From Humibacillus xanthopallidus (GTDB lineage: Bacteria > Actinomycetota > Actinomycetes > Actinomycetales > Dermatophilaceae): a stretch of DNA of 64,000 bases. The position numbers and the translations under genes were made by a program. The notes under the pieces were generated by a model. That model saw nothing but the letters and a program-made list of their open reading frames with translations. It made no database searches and was not told the origin of the DNA. The stretch covers positions 496,001 through 560,000 of the forward strand of contig NZ_VFQF01000003.1 of NCBI RefSeq assembly GCF_006717145.1. The letters run 5' to 3'. Below are positions 25,682-33,491 of the stretch, piece after piece; positions within the stretch are counted from its first letter, which is position 1, and each line of letters starts with the position of its first letter.

Positions 25682-26641
25682 TCAGCTCTGGAGCGAGCGC
25701 TCGAGGGCTGTCTTGACGGCCGCCGGCCAGTCCGTCTCCTTCGCGACGGTGACCAGCTGGGAGGACGGGGACAACTTCAGCAACCGGCTCTGGCCCTGCT
25801 GCCACGCCCCGTTGACCTTCTTCGCATCGACCGCCGCCGGCCACGACTGCGGCGCAGCCCCGACGAGGTCGTAGAGCGGCGTGGACGTCGGCGGAAGCCG
25901 CAGGTAGGCGTCCCAGGACCGGGGGTCGAGGCTCTCGCGGTTGTGCGTGGGGTCGTTGAAGTGGTCGAGGTTGGTCCAGAGGCTGCCCAGTTCGGGGTCG
26001 CCCGGGTCCTTGGGAGGCAGCAGCCTGGGCAGTGCCCCGTGGGGGCCCATGAAGCCGGGAGGGGTCGGCATGATGAGCACCGCCGCCCGGGCGTCCTTCT
26101 CGTGCCGGCTGACCCAGGTGAGCGCGATGGGAGCGCCGAGCGCGTTACCGAGCACGACGACGGGACGGGTGAGCCCGAGCCCGGAGATGACGCCGTCGAG
26201 GTCATCGGCCATGGAGGCGAAGGTCTGCACCTGCGGCGCCGAGTCGCTCCGGCCGACGCCGAGACGGTCGTAGAGGCATACCCGAGCCTGCGGGGCCAGG
26301 TTGTGGAGGTCGGACCCCGTGTCGTCCATGGACTGCCCATAGTCGGCCACGGCGATGACCGCGGGTCCGCTGCCGTCGCATCGGGCCCGGAAGTGTCGGC
26401 CTGCGAGGACGATGTCGCGTTCGGGCTCGGTCGTGGTCGGGGCAGCCGCAGCAGTCGCCGAGCTCGTCCCAGGCGCCGAGGCTGCGGTCGTCGTGGTCGT
26501 GGTCGCAGTCGAGGTGGTGGAGGCGGCCGGAGGGGTGTCGGCGGCGCAGCCGGTGAGGCCGAGCCCAAGGGCCAACCCCGCTGCAGCGAGTGCGCCCCCA
26601 CGGGCTTGGTGTCGCCTCCGTTGGGCGGTCGTGGTTTTCAT
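25682..26641 (-). CDS. Alpha/beta-hydrolase-fold lipoprotein lacking the nucleophile
   Basis: This 319-residue lipoprotein has the lipobox LTGC (Cys32), then a Thr/Ala-rich linker of about 45 residues. Its hydrolase domain has the oxyanion segment VADYGQSMDD, the strand VCLYDRLGVGRSD, and an elbow reading LGNALGAPIAL. The nucleophile Ser of GxSxG is Ala167 (codon GCG). It may be a non-enzymatic binding protein. I chose the ATG at 26639-26641 because AAGGAGG lies seven bases upstream. Confidence 0.82.
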   Translation of the reverse strand: MKTTTAQRRRHQARGGALAAAGLALGLGLTGCAADTPPAASTTSTATTTTTTAASAPGTSSATAAAAPTTTEPERDIVLAGRHFRARCDGSGPAVIAVADYGQSMDDTGSDLHNLAPQARVCLYDRLGVGRSDSAPQVQTFASMADDLDGVISGLGLTRPVVVLGNALGAPIALTWVSRHEKDARAAVLIMPTPPGFMGPHGALPRLLPPKDPGDPELGSLWTNLDHFNDPTHNRESLDPRSWDAYLRLPPTSTPLYDLVGAAPQSWPAAVDAKKVNGAWQQGQSRLLKLSPSSQLVTVAKETDWPAAVKTALERSLQS

Positions 26642-27083
26642 CGGGGCCTCCTTGCAAGTGAGTGACCACTCCTGGTCGTTCCTTCGAGGATGACCCCTCG
26701 TCACGCGTCGGTCTGTGCGCTCGATGACACAGGGACCGACGCAGCACCCTGCTCGGGGGCAGCCGCGTCGATCGCGACGCGTGTCCTGTTTGGGCGCGCC
26801 GTCCGCAGGGAGCGCCGGCGCGGAACTGATCCATGTCCGGGGCTGACCTTCCGACGCCCGTAAGGCTCCGGCATGCAGCAGCTATGGGCTCAGGGAGCAG
26901 CCGCGCAAGGTCATCAGATATGTCGACCTACGGCGGCGTGAGGCTGGTCGGATCTCGCGCTGATCCCGTGAGGCGGGTGCTTGAGGTCGTTGTCAGGGCG
27001 GCCGTTGGTGGTCGGGAGGGTGGCCGTGTTGGTCCTGGAGCGGATGCCGTGCGCGCATCGACCGTCTGCGTGTCTCTTTCGGG
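26642..27083. other. Intergenic region without a convincing gene
   Basis: About 440 bases separate the lipoprotein start from the stop of the next leftward gene. Open frames here lack ribosome binding sites and family features, and the longest one on the plus strand runs into the next gene. The part near 26642-26720 should hold the lipoprotein promoter. I see no repeat or clear hairpin. Confidence 0.5.
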
Positions 27084-27512
27084 TCATCCGCGCCGATGTG
27101 TCACCGCGTTGGCGATGAACTGCCCGACGGTGAGGAGCAGCATGAGCAACCCGCCGGGCACTGAGTCCTTCCAGACCATGACCACGAACCCGTAGCTGGA
27201 CGAGATGTACAGGGCGACGTATGGCACGAGGAGGCGCCAGTCCATGCTCTCGCGGAAGGGGATCTTGAGGACCCAGTCGTACAGTGCCTCGACCGCGAGG
27301 AAGGCCAGGTAGAGGATGAGGAAGATCGTGTACTGCGGCGGTTGCTGTTCCTGCCGTGCGAGGACGATGGCGTAGGTGGCGGGGAGGGCGAGTAGGAGGT
27401 AGAGCCAGCCGTAGCGCTGGATCAGGTCAAGGCGTCGGTCTCGCAGGATGAAGATGCTGATCAGGGCGAGGTTGTTGACCACTCCGAGGGCGAAGAAGAG
27501 CGGTTCGAGCAT
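27084..27512 (-). CDS. Four-helix membrane protein, unknown function
   Basis: This 142-residue protein has four strongly hydrophobic helices (about 1-22, 33-52, 60-85 and 94-135). A basic loop RDRRLDLIQRYG follows the first helix and the conserved-looking segment YDWVLKIPFRESMDWR comes between the third and fourth. GGAGG lies seven bases before the ATG. It is not a family I can name. Confidence 0.72.
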   Translation of the reverse strand: MLEPLFFALGVVNNLALISIFILRDRRLDLIQRYGWLYLLLALPATYAIVLARQEQQPPQYTIFLILYLAFLAVEALYDWVLKIPFRESMDWRLLVPYVALYISSSYGFVVMVWKDSVPGGLLMLLLTVGQFIANAVTHRRG

Positions 27513-27607
27513 GACGGCACCTCCGAAGCGATTGCTGACAGCCTCGCACGCTTAGAGCCGTCCGGACTCGACCCGGGTGGCCTCTGGTGCCCGCGCGGTC
27601 CTTGTTC

Positions 27608-27736
27608 TCAGTGGACGGGGTCGCCCTTCGGGGTGGAGGCCTGCCCGCCGAGGGGCGCGTAGAAGTGGGAGGCGGTCCCGCCGCCATCCATGAGGATGTC
27701 GCTGCCGGTGATGAACGCGCCTCGACCGGACACCAT
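27608..27736 (-). pseudogene. C-terminal remnant of a short-chain dehydrogenase/reductase
   Basis: Read on the minus strand, these 43 codons give MVSGRGAFITGSDILMDGG followed by a Tyr/Phe-containing tail to a stop at 27608-27610. This is the standard end of an SDR enzyme: the strand before FITG, then D-x-x-x-D-G-G at the dimer face. No catalytic Tyr-x-x-x-Lys and no Rossmann glycines exist upstream, where the sequence turns into unrelated DNA. It is a deletion remnant in a 600-base gap. Confidence 0.7.
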
Positions 27737-28108
27737 ACTCGTTCGGCGACTCTGGAGCGCTGGCTCGAATGGGCCGTCGTCGCCACCTCAATCGAGGACG
27801 TACTCGACGGTCCAAGCTGTCGCTGAAGCCGGTGGCTTGGCCCGCGCGCATGAGGCGAACACATTTCGGTGTGGGTGCCCTTGCCGCCTCATGGCACACC
27901 GACGATGTGCGTCGGTCTGCGATAGCGGGCGCGCCCTTCGGCACACACCCGGATCTGCTCTCATGTCTGTCGCCATCACATCGTGATGCGCACTTCGGTG
28001 GCGTGGTTGGTGGGCGTCGTTCTAGCCTGATCAAGGGCCCTGGGCCGAACCGTCGCGATCAGCCACAAGACACCAGGGCTCGACACCGGGGTCTCGTAGA
28101 GGAACAGG
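27737..28108. other. Intergenic region, no gene seen
   Basis: The rest of the gap between the dehydrogenase remnant and the next rightward gene has open frames but none with a ribosome binding site or family features. A small palindrome, CATCACATCGTGATG, lies at about 27972-27986 and could be an operator for the following gene, but the match to any known site is weak. Confidence 0.4.
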
Positions 28109-29233
28109 GTGTATGGGGTGAGTGATTTCAGAGAGGCGACACCGATTCCCGGCCCGGACGCGTTCCGCGCGAGCGGGCGTGATGCGCGATTGAGCCAGGC
28201 AGCGATCGTCTTGGGGGCCGGAGCAGCGGTCGGTGGCCATTGGGAGCGCCTCGACTCGCCGGAGGCGCTCGGGCTTCCGCCGGAGCTCGGCCAAATCGAG
28301 AAGACCGGTGGCGTCAGCCTCGAGGAGGCCGTGGCCCCCCTCGAGGTCGATGCGAAGTCCTATGTCTCCGCTCCGGCACGCAGGTTCCCCTCGGGGCTGG
28401 GTGCCGAGATGACGCAACGTCTCATCGACCGGCCGCACGCGGTGACCGCCGCTGCCCTGGTCGAGGTAAGCCTGCACAGCGACAGCCTCCTGGTGCGCGC
28501 CTCGGCAGCGGTTGCTGCGCTCGACACGGCGGGTGGGGCGCAGCGAACCGATGTCGTGGCGACGCTCGTGGACGGCGCCGACGCCAGGGATCCTCTGACC
28601 CGGCAGATCGCGCGGATCGGACTCTCACGAGTGAACCCGGGGCATGACAAGCTGGCCCACCTCGTTGGCCGCGCGGCAGAACTGACCGGCACGGACCGTC
28701 CTTCACACACGGCCGTCCTCACCCACGGGACGTTCGCGGCCAAGACCCGCTGGTGGCGTCCCGGCGGCGACTTCTACACCTATCTGGACGCGCTGGTTCC
28801 GCCGCTTCACCTCCACGACCCGAGCTTCGGGTGGAGCGGCCTCTACAGCGATCCCGCCCGGCAGCTGGCGGCGCAGCAACTGGCCGCCTGGCTCGTGGAC
28901 CAGGGGCTGCAGCAGCCAGACCTGTTCGCACACAGTCACGGTGGAACCGTGGCCAACCTCGCCACCCGCGGAGGCGCGGAGTTCGAACGCCTCGTCCTGC
29001 TCAGCTGGCCGGTCCACACCCAATGGTTCCCGGACTTCACCCAGATCCAGCGAATCATCGATATCAGGGTCCGCCTCGACCTCGTGATCATCGCCGACCG
29101 AGGTGGACAGACCTTCACCCCTCCAGCGGCTTACCGAGGCAAGGTCACCTCCTACGTCAATGGGTGGTTCGACCATGGCGCGACCAACAACCCGGCGTAC
29201 TGGCAACAGCACGACCTGCCCGCCGCATTGTGA
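28109..29233 (+). CDS. HEAT-like repeat plus alpha/beta-hydrolase protein
   Basis: This 374-residue protein has two parts. Residues 100-190 are helical and repeat-like (VEVSLHSDSLLVRASAAVAAL, then DVVATLVDG), as in HEAT/armadillo folds. From about residue 200 there is a lipase-like fold: AVLTHGTFA as the first strand and oxyanion loop, the nucleophile elbow DLFAHSHGGT with Ser276, and a late His in GWFDHGA. GAGGA lies about five bases before the GTG. The HEAT-like gene 27 bases downstream is probably its operon partner. The substrate is unknown. Confidence 0.78.
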   Translation: MYGVSDFREATPIPGPDAFRASGRDARLSQAAIVLGAGAAVGGHWERLDSPEALGLPPELGQIEKTGGVSLEEAVAPLEVDAKSYVSAPARRFPSGLGAEMTQRLIDRPHAVTAAALVEVSLHSDSLLVRASAAVAALDTAGGAQRTDVVATLVDGADARDPLTRQIARIGLSRVNPGHDKLAHLVGRAAELTGTDRPSHTAVLTHGTFAAKTRWWRPGGDFYTYLDALVPPLHLHDPSFGWSGLYSDPARQLAAQQLAAWLVDQGLQQPDLFAHSHGGTVANLATRGGAEFERLVLLSWPVHTQWFPDFTQIQRIIDIRVRLDLVIIADRGGQTFTPPAAYRGKVTSYVNGWFDHGATNNPAYWQQHDLPAAL

Positions 29234-29260
29234 TCCGCGATCGCCGATAGGCTTGCCAGG

Positions 29261-29614
29261 GTGGGTGCGGCCTCCTCTGCGAAGGTCCTCGCGACGGGCT
29301 CGGCCTGGCGGCTGACCGGTCGCGCGGCGGCCGGTCGGAGGCTTGTCGACGCGGTCAACCAAGGCAGCGAGAATGAGCAGACGATCGCGGCTATCTTCCT
29401 CGTCAAGGCTGGCGACCGTGCGGTGCCACTGATCCACGAAGGACTCACTGCCTACGAGCCCTCGCCAACTCTCGTCGAGATCCTCGGCAGCATCGGCACC
29501 GACACCGCCCGGTTAGAGCTCCAGCGGGTGGCGTCGAATGGCTCTCCAGATCTTGCCCAGGCAGCCCAGCGCGCGCTCCGCACACTGGACGAGATCGACC
29601 GCAGCCAGAGCTAG
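29261..29614 (+). CDS. Small HEAT-like helical repeat protein
   Basis: This 117-residue all-helical protein has two or three HEAT-like units (IAAIFLVKAGDRAVPLIHEGL, then LVEILGSIGTDTARLELQRVA, then DLAQAAQRALRTL). It starts with GTG 27 bases after the hydrolase, which has a similar helical region, so the two products may bind each other or a common partner; that is inference. It is followed by a 730-base region with no intact gene. Confidence 0.65.
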   Translation: MGAASSAKVLATGSAWRLTGRAAAGRRLVDAVNQGSENEQTIAAIFLVKAGDRAVPLIHEGLTAYEPSPTLVEILGSIGTDTARLELQRVASNGSPDLAQAAQRALRTLDEIDRSQS

Positions 29615-29899
29615 CGCTCTCGGAAGCTGGAATTGAGGATGACGAGCCAAAGGCCACGCTCGGTCGCAGGGGTTTGGCCGAGCACCGGCGGGCCACATGG
29701 CAACTGTCGACCCGCTTGATTCCGCGCACGGAGCCAGATCCCGCAAGCGGCGGCAGGACACTGCCGCGTCGCGGCGGTATGGGGCGCCGGTTGGAGGCTT
29801 TTACCCGGCGGGGCTGGGCTCGAGTCCACACTGCTCCTTCCCGCGTCAGCGAGAACCGCCGCGCGTGTGCATCGAGCGAGCTCCCCCGGCCCAACGCGT
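29615..29899. other. Intergenic region upstream of decayed kinase domain
   Basis: No gene is supported here. The stretch may once have encoded the part of the histidine kinase that precedes its ATPase domain, but I cannot see the expected histidine box. Confidence 0.4.
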
Positions 29900-30240
29900 T
29901 TCGGCAGCTACGCGAGCGAGTTGAACCAGGCTGGACCAACCTCATCGATATCACCCTCGACGCGGTGGACGGCAAGGGGGCGATCACCCTGGGGACGGCG
30001 CAGGCCCCCGTCCGTTGGTCGTCGTCGAGTACGACGACCAGGGGATCGCCGACGCCGACCGGCCCCGGGTCTTCGTCAGGTTCCTGTCGACGCAGCCACC
30101 GGGCGAGGGCGCCAGTCTCGGGTTGGGCACCGTCCACCACATCGGCGTGCGGCGCGCAGGCCGCATCACGGTGGACCCGAGACCGGGTGGCACCCCTCTG
30201 GCGTCGAGCTGCCCGCCGCCGCCGAGGCACCGACAGCTCC
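29900..30240 (+). pseudogene. Decayed histidine-kinase ATPase domain (multiple frameshifts)
   Basis: Four pieces in order, in changing frames, rebuild the end of a HATPase domain: SYASELNQ at about 29906; then WTNLIDITLDAVDGKGAI with the N box (its second Asn now Thr); then from 30015 VVVEYDDQGIADADRPRVF, the G1 box, on to PPGEGASLGLGTVHHI, the G2 box; and last VELPAAAEAP at about 30203. The layout is like kinases that have a cyclic-nucleotide-binding domain and end in TKPVGEGTGLGL. At least three frame changes mean that it is dead. Confidence 0.75.
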
Positions 30241-30342
30241 GTGTCACCGAAACGGAGGACGACGCGCGACCGAACTTGCCAGCGCGGACGGGCCGAACGG
30301 CATACCGGAGCACCGGTGGGGCCTGCTGGCCAAGGCTGCCTG

Positions 30343-31710
30343 TCAGCGGAGGTTGTAGAACTCGCGGTGGACGTTCGCCGGCTTCACGCCGGCCCGCAGG
30401 AGGTCGCGCTGGATCGCGTTGACCATCTGCTCAGGCCCGCAGAGGAAGGCCGAGAGCTGGTGGGCGTCGACGCCGGCGCTCTCGAGCACGATCTCCGCCG
30501 TGAGCCGCGCGGAGGTCTCGGTGTCGATGACGTGCAGGTGCAGCTCGTCGTGGTGGCTCGCGAGGTGGGCGACCTCGTCGGCGAGGGGAGCCGGGCCGCG
30601 TGCGGTGTAGAAGAAGTCGACGCGGTGGGGCAGGATGTCCGGCTCGACAGAGCGAAGCCAGCTGAGCATCGGTGCGACCCCGATGCCGCCGGCGACCCAG
30701 ACCTGGTGCTCGGTGCCGCGGGTGTAGTCGAAGTGCCCCTGAGGGCTGCTGATGACGGCCGGCATACCGGGCGCGACGAGCTCGCCGATGCTCGACGTGA
30801 AGTCGCCGAGTGCGCGCACCGTGACGCGAATCTCCTTCTCCTGCGGGGCACTTGCGATCGTGAAGGGGTGTCGGTGCCAGCCGTCGCGAGCCTCGAGGTT
30901 GACGAGCGCGAACTGGCCCGGCCGGAACGAGAAGCGCTCGCCGAGGGGCCGCAGCCAGATCTCGAATGCTAAGTCGTCGATGGGTTCGACCGACGACACC
31001 TCGTAGTCGTGGGTGTGCGCGAGGCGCCGCGCGAGGAGCTCGCGGTAGAGGTAGAACGCCAACCCGACACCGCCGACCGCGACGTAGGACCAGCGCAGCA
31101 GCTGCGAGCCGAAGACCGACGAGTCCATCAACCCGTGGACGAATCCGAAGGCGAGGAAGATGCCGGTGAGGCGGTGGAAGCCGCGCCACAGCCCGTAGCT
31201 GCCGACCCAGCGGCCGACGAGGCGCACGGGCGCCGTCGACATGACGCGCTCAACCGGCTGCCGCAAGGGCCGAGGGGTGATCGAGCGCCACCGCGGGGCG
31301 ATGGCCCACACCGTGAGGGTGGCGAGGCCGACGATGCCGATCGTGCCGAGGGTCGGGCCGAGCGGGGTGGCGTTGGGGTTGCCGGTGGTGGCGATGTGCA
31401 CGCCGATGAGGATCGTGCCGGTCATGGCGGCCCGTCGGTGCCAGACCGCTGCCTTGTCGACGCCGTCGAAGAACTGCTCGACCCACCGGAGGGTGCTGAT
31501 GAGGACGAGCCCGACCGACAGGAGCAGCACGCCCTCGGCACCGATGAGCTGCCCGATGAAGGGACCGGAGTCCCCGGCCGGCCGGGCCGCCACCCACAGG
31601 AGGGCGAAGGCGACGACGAGCGCCGCGATGGTCGCGGGCCCGATGAGGCGGGTGATGAGGTGCGCTCCGCGGTAGGGCCTGCGGTGTCGTACCGGCGTCT
31701 GCACGGCCAT
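30343..31710 (-). CDS. Ferric-reductase-like membrane flavoprotein
   Basis: This 455-residue protein has an N-terminal six-helix ferric-reductase-like domain with candidate heme His pairs (AVWHRRAAM and IGVHIATT; RGFHRLTG and GFVHGLMD). It is followed by an FNR-type module: FAD motif RPGQFALVNL, then HRHPFTIASAP, the NAD(P) motif VAGGIGVAPMLSWL, and FLCGPEQMV near the end. It would move electrons from NAD(P)H through FAD and heme across the membrane, to ferric iron or a periplasmic acceptor. The frame is open far upstream, but the ATG at 31708-31710 with GGAG seven bases ahead gives the right length. Confidence 0.88.
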   Translation of the reverse strand: MAVQTPVRHRRPYRGAHLITRLIGPATIAALVVAFALLWVAARPAGDSGPFIGQLIGAEGVLLLSVGLVLISTLRWVEQFFDGVDKAAVWHRRAAMTGTILIGVHIATTGNPNATPLGPTLGTIGIVGLATLTVWAIAPRWRSITPRPLRQPVERVMSTAPVRLVGRWVGSYGLWRGFHRLTGIFLAFGFVHGLMDSSVFGSQLLRWSYVAVGGVGLAFYLYRELLARRLAHTHDYEVSSVEPIDDLAFEIWLRPLGERFSFRPGQFALVNLEARDGWHRHPFTIASAPQEKEIRVTVRALGDFTSSIGELVAPGMPAVISSPQGHFDYTRGTEHQVWVAGGIGVAPMLSWLRSVEPDILPHRVDFFYTARGPAPLADEVAHLASHHDELHLHVIDTETSARLTAEIVLESAGVDAHQLSAFLCGPEQMVNAIQRDLLRAGVKPANVHREFYNLR

Positions 31711-31872
31711 GCTGGGTCTCCGCTTCGGGTCGGGCACACGGCGCTGCGCACAGGGACTCTCGAGTCGATCTTCTCCGCCGCCGGGTCGACAGCGCTGCCG
31801 CCCGGCGGCCAGAGGATCGCTGGCCTTCACGTACCCCTCGGACGCGGTCCCTTGACGCGCCATGATGGGACG

Positions 31873-32460
31873 GTGAGCAGCGAGCGGGGACCCTGGACCT
31901 TTGATCCCGACGCCGTCGGCAACGCGGAGACCGACGCCTGGGCGTCGTACTACCGCCACGAGTGGTGGGCCTTCCTCAAGGCAGCCTTTGCGATGGTCCA
32001 CGAGGGCTTCGGCATGGGACGCACCCGCACGCTGCAGGGCGCCTACTACGTCCTGCGGGCCAACCAGAAGTGGGCGCCCTACCCCGACAACGACGCCGAC
32101 GCCGCGCGCGAGTACATGCGCCGCTTCTACGCGCTCGTGCTCCGGGGCAGCGACCACGGCCTGGACCCGGCCGAGGCCGCCCGGCGCGAGGTCGACTGGT
32201 GGCGGCTGCACCGGGAGCACCAGTACGGCATCGTCGGCGACGAGGAGCCGCTCGTCGACTCGCTGGTGAGCCTCTACTCCTACGTCTACGACGTGCCGGG
32301 CGACACCGTGCGGGAGGCCGCCCGTCAGCGGGTCCTCGCGATGGAGCACTCCGACGCCTGGGTGCACTCGGGACGCGACCTCGACAGCCCGCTGCTCGCG
32401 CAGGAGCGGGCGGCGCTGCTCGCGTCCTACCGCGCCCTGCGGGCGGCCGTCGGCTCCTGA
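31873..32460 (+). CDS. Conserved hypothetical protein (helical, unknown)
   Basis: This 195-residue cytosolic protein is rich in Trp, Tyr and Arg (YYRHEWWAFLKAAF, VLRANQKWAPYPDND, REYMRRFYALV, EVDWWRLHREHQ). The pattern suggests a compact helical fold conserved in actinobacteria, but I know no function. It starts with GTG; a CATGAT box six bases upstream would suit a leaderless message. It shares a 162-base divergent gap with the ferric-reductase-like gene. Confidence 0.72.
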   Translation: MSSERGPWTFDPDAVGNAETDAWASYYRHEWWAFLKAAFAMVHEGFGMGRTRTLQGAYYVLRANQKWAPYPDNDADAAREYMRRFYALVLRGSDHGLDPAEAARREVDWWRLHREHQYGIVGDEEPLVDSLVSLYSYVYDVPGDTVREAARQRVLAMEHSDAWVHSGRDLDSPLLAQERAALLASYRALRAAVGS

Positions 32461-32480
32461 CGCCGCGCCGACGCCGGCCG

Positions 32481-32534
32481 CCGCCTCCGCCACCCGCCTC
32501 CGCCGCCTCCGCCACCCGCCTCCGCCGCCTCGCC
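32481..32534. repeat. 22-bp tandem repeat of CCGCC-rich units
   Basis: The unit CCGCCTCCGCCACCCGCCTCCG occurs twice in full and once in part, between the stops of two convergent genes. It is purine-poor on this strand. It may be simple slippage DNA. Confidence 0.75.
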
Positions 32535-32549
32535 AGGCCCCTGCGCGCG

Positions 32550-33416
32550 TCAGGCGGCCGAGGCCAGCTCGGCGAGGTCCTCGGGTGTCAGCGAGAGCTC
32601 GGCGACGGCCATGTTCTCCTCGAGGTGGGCGACCGACGACGTGCCGGGGATGAGGAGGACGTTGTCGGCCCGAGCGAGCAGCCACGCCAGTCCGACCCGG
32701 GCGGCCGTCGCGCCACGCCGCTGGGCCACCGCCTGCACGGCAGGCTGATCCGTGACCTTGGGCAGGTGCGGGAACGCTGATCCGAGAGGGAAGTACGGCA
32801 CGTAGGCGATGCCGGCCTCGGCGCTGGCCTCGAGGACATCGGAGTCCTTCTGGTCCACCAGGCTGAAGGGGTTCTGCACGCAGACGATCTCGGTGATCGT
32901 CCGAGCGGCGCCCAGATCGGCGGCCGACACCGTCGACAGCCCGACGCCGGCGATCTTGCCCTCGTCACGAAGGGCCGCGAGCTCACCCACCTGGTCCTCG
33001 AGGGGAACGTCCGTCGCACCCTCGACGTGCTCGTCCATGCGGCGCAGGTTGACGGCCGTCAGCCGGTCGACGCCGAGGGTTCGGAGGTTCTCCTCCACGT
33101 CGGCCCGCAGGTCGGCCGGGTGCTGCGCCGGCAGCCACGCCCCGGACGTGTCACGGCGCGCGCCGACCTTCGACACGATCGCCAGCTCGGCCGCATACGG
33201 GTGCAGGGCCTCGTGGATGAGCTCGTTGCTGACGCCCGGCCCGTAGAACTGCGCCGTGTCGATGTGGTTGACGCCGAGCTCGACGGCACGACGCAGGACC
33301 CGCAGCGCCCCGTCGCGGTCACGTGGAGGCCCCATGACGCCGGGTCCGGGGAGCTGCATCGCGCCGAAGCCGACGCGTCGTACGGTGCGGTCTGCGAGGG
33401 GGAAGGTGTCGGTCAT
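32550..33416 (-). CDS. Aldo/keto reductase family oxidoreductase
   Basis: This 288-residue AKR has Asp and Tyr in HIDTAQFYGPG and Lys in AIVSKVGA. At the place of the usual His (QLH) it has LTAVNLRRMD, a variant that is common in one bacterial AKR branch. The C-terminal cofactor loop is LIPGTSSVAHLEEN. A TAGCGT box at 33424-33429 on the minus strand lies seven bases before the ATG, so the message is probably leaderless, and this fixes the start. The substrate is unknown. Confidence 0.87.
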   Translation of the reverse strand: MTDTFPLADRTVRRVGFGAMQLPGPGVMGPPRDRDGALRVLRRAVELGVNHIDTAQFYGPGVSNELIHEALHPYAAELAIVSKVGARRDTSGAWLPAQHPADLRADVEENLRTLGVDRLTAVNLRRMDEHVEGATDVPLEDQVGELAALRDEGKIAGVGLSTVSAADLGAARTITEIVCVQNPFSLVDQKDSDVLEASAEAGIAYVPYFPLGSAFPHLPKVTDQPAVQAVAQRRGATAARVGLAWLLARADNVLLIPGTSSVAHLEENMAVAELSLTPEDLAELASAA

Positions 33417-33423
33417 TCCGTCG

Positions 33424-33429
33424 ACGCTA
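33424..33429 (-). promoter_or_regulatory. -10 box of leaderless aldo/keto reductase gene
   Basis: TAGCGT (minus strand) ends seven bases before the ATG at 33416. Confidence 0.5.
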
Positions 33430-33491
33430 GGCGTTGGAGTGCGGTCCAAGGCAAGGGACGCTGGCCGCCTCCGCGCGGAAGTGGCCGAGCC

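Noticed and set aside
26833-27195. A plus-strand frame of 120 codons.
   Set aside because: No ribosome binding site or leaderless box, low-complexity composition, and it runs into the antisense of the membrane-protein gene at 27084-27512.
27972-27986. CATCACATCGTGATG as an operator.
   Set aside because: A single short palindrome with no match to a known regulator site and no regulator gene next to it.
27552-28034. A 160-codon minus-strand frame.
   Set aside because: It runs through the dehydrogenase remnant in another frame than the SDR match and has no start site or family signal.
32481-32534. CCGCC-rich repeat as part of a Pro/Pro-Arg coding tail.
   Set aside because: It lies after the stop of the rightward gene and before the stop of the leftward gene, so neither uses it.
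30343-32685. A 780-codon open frame on the minus strand.
   Set aside because: Only the part up to 31710 looks like protein (ferric-reductase-like). The rest is antisense to the hypothetical gene at 31873-32460 and has no family features.
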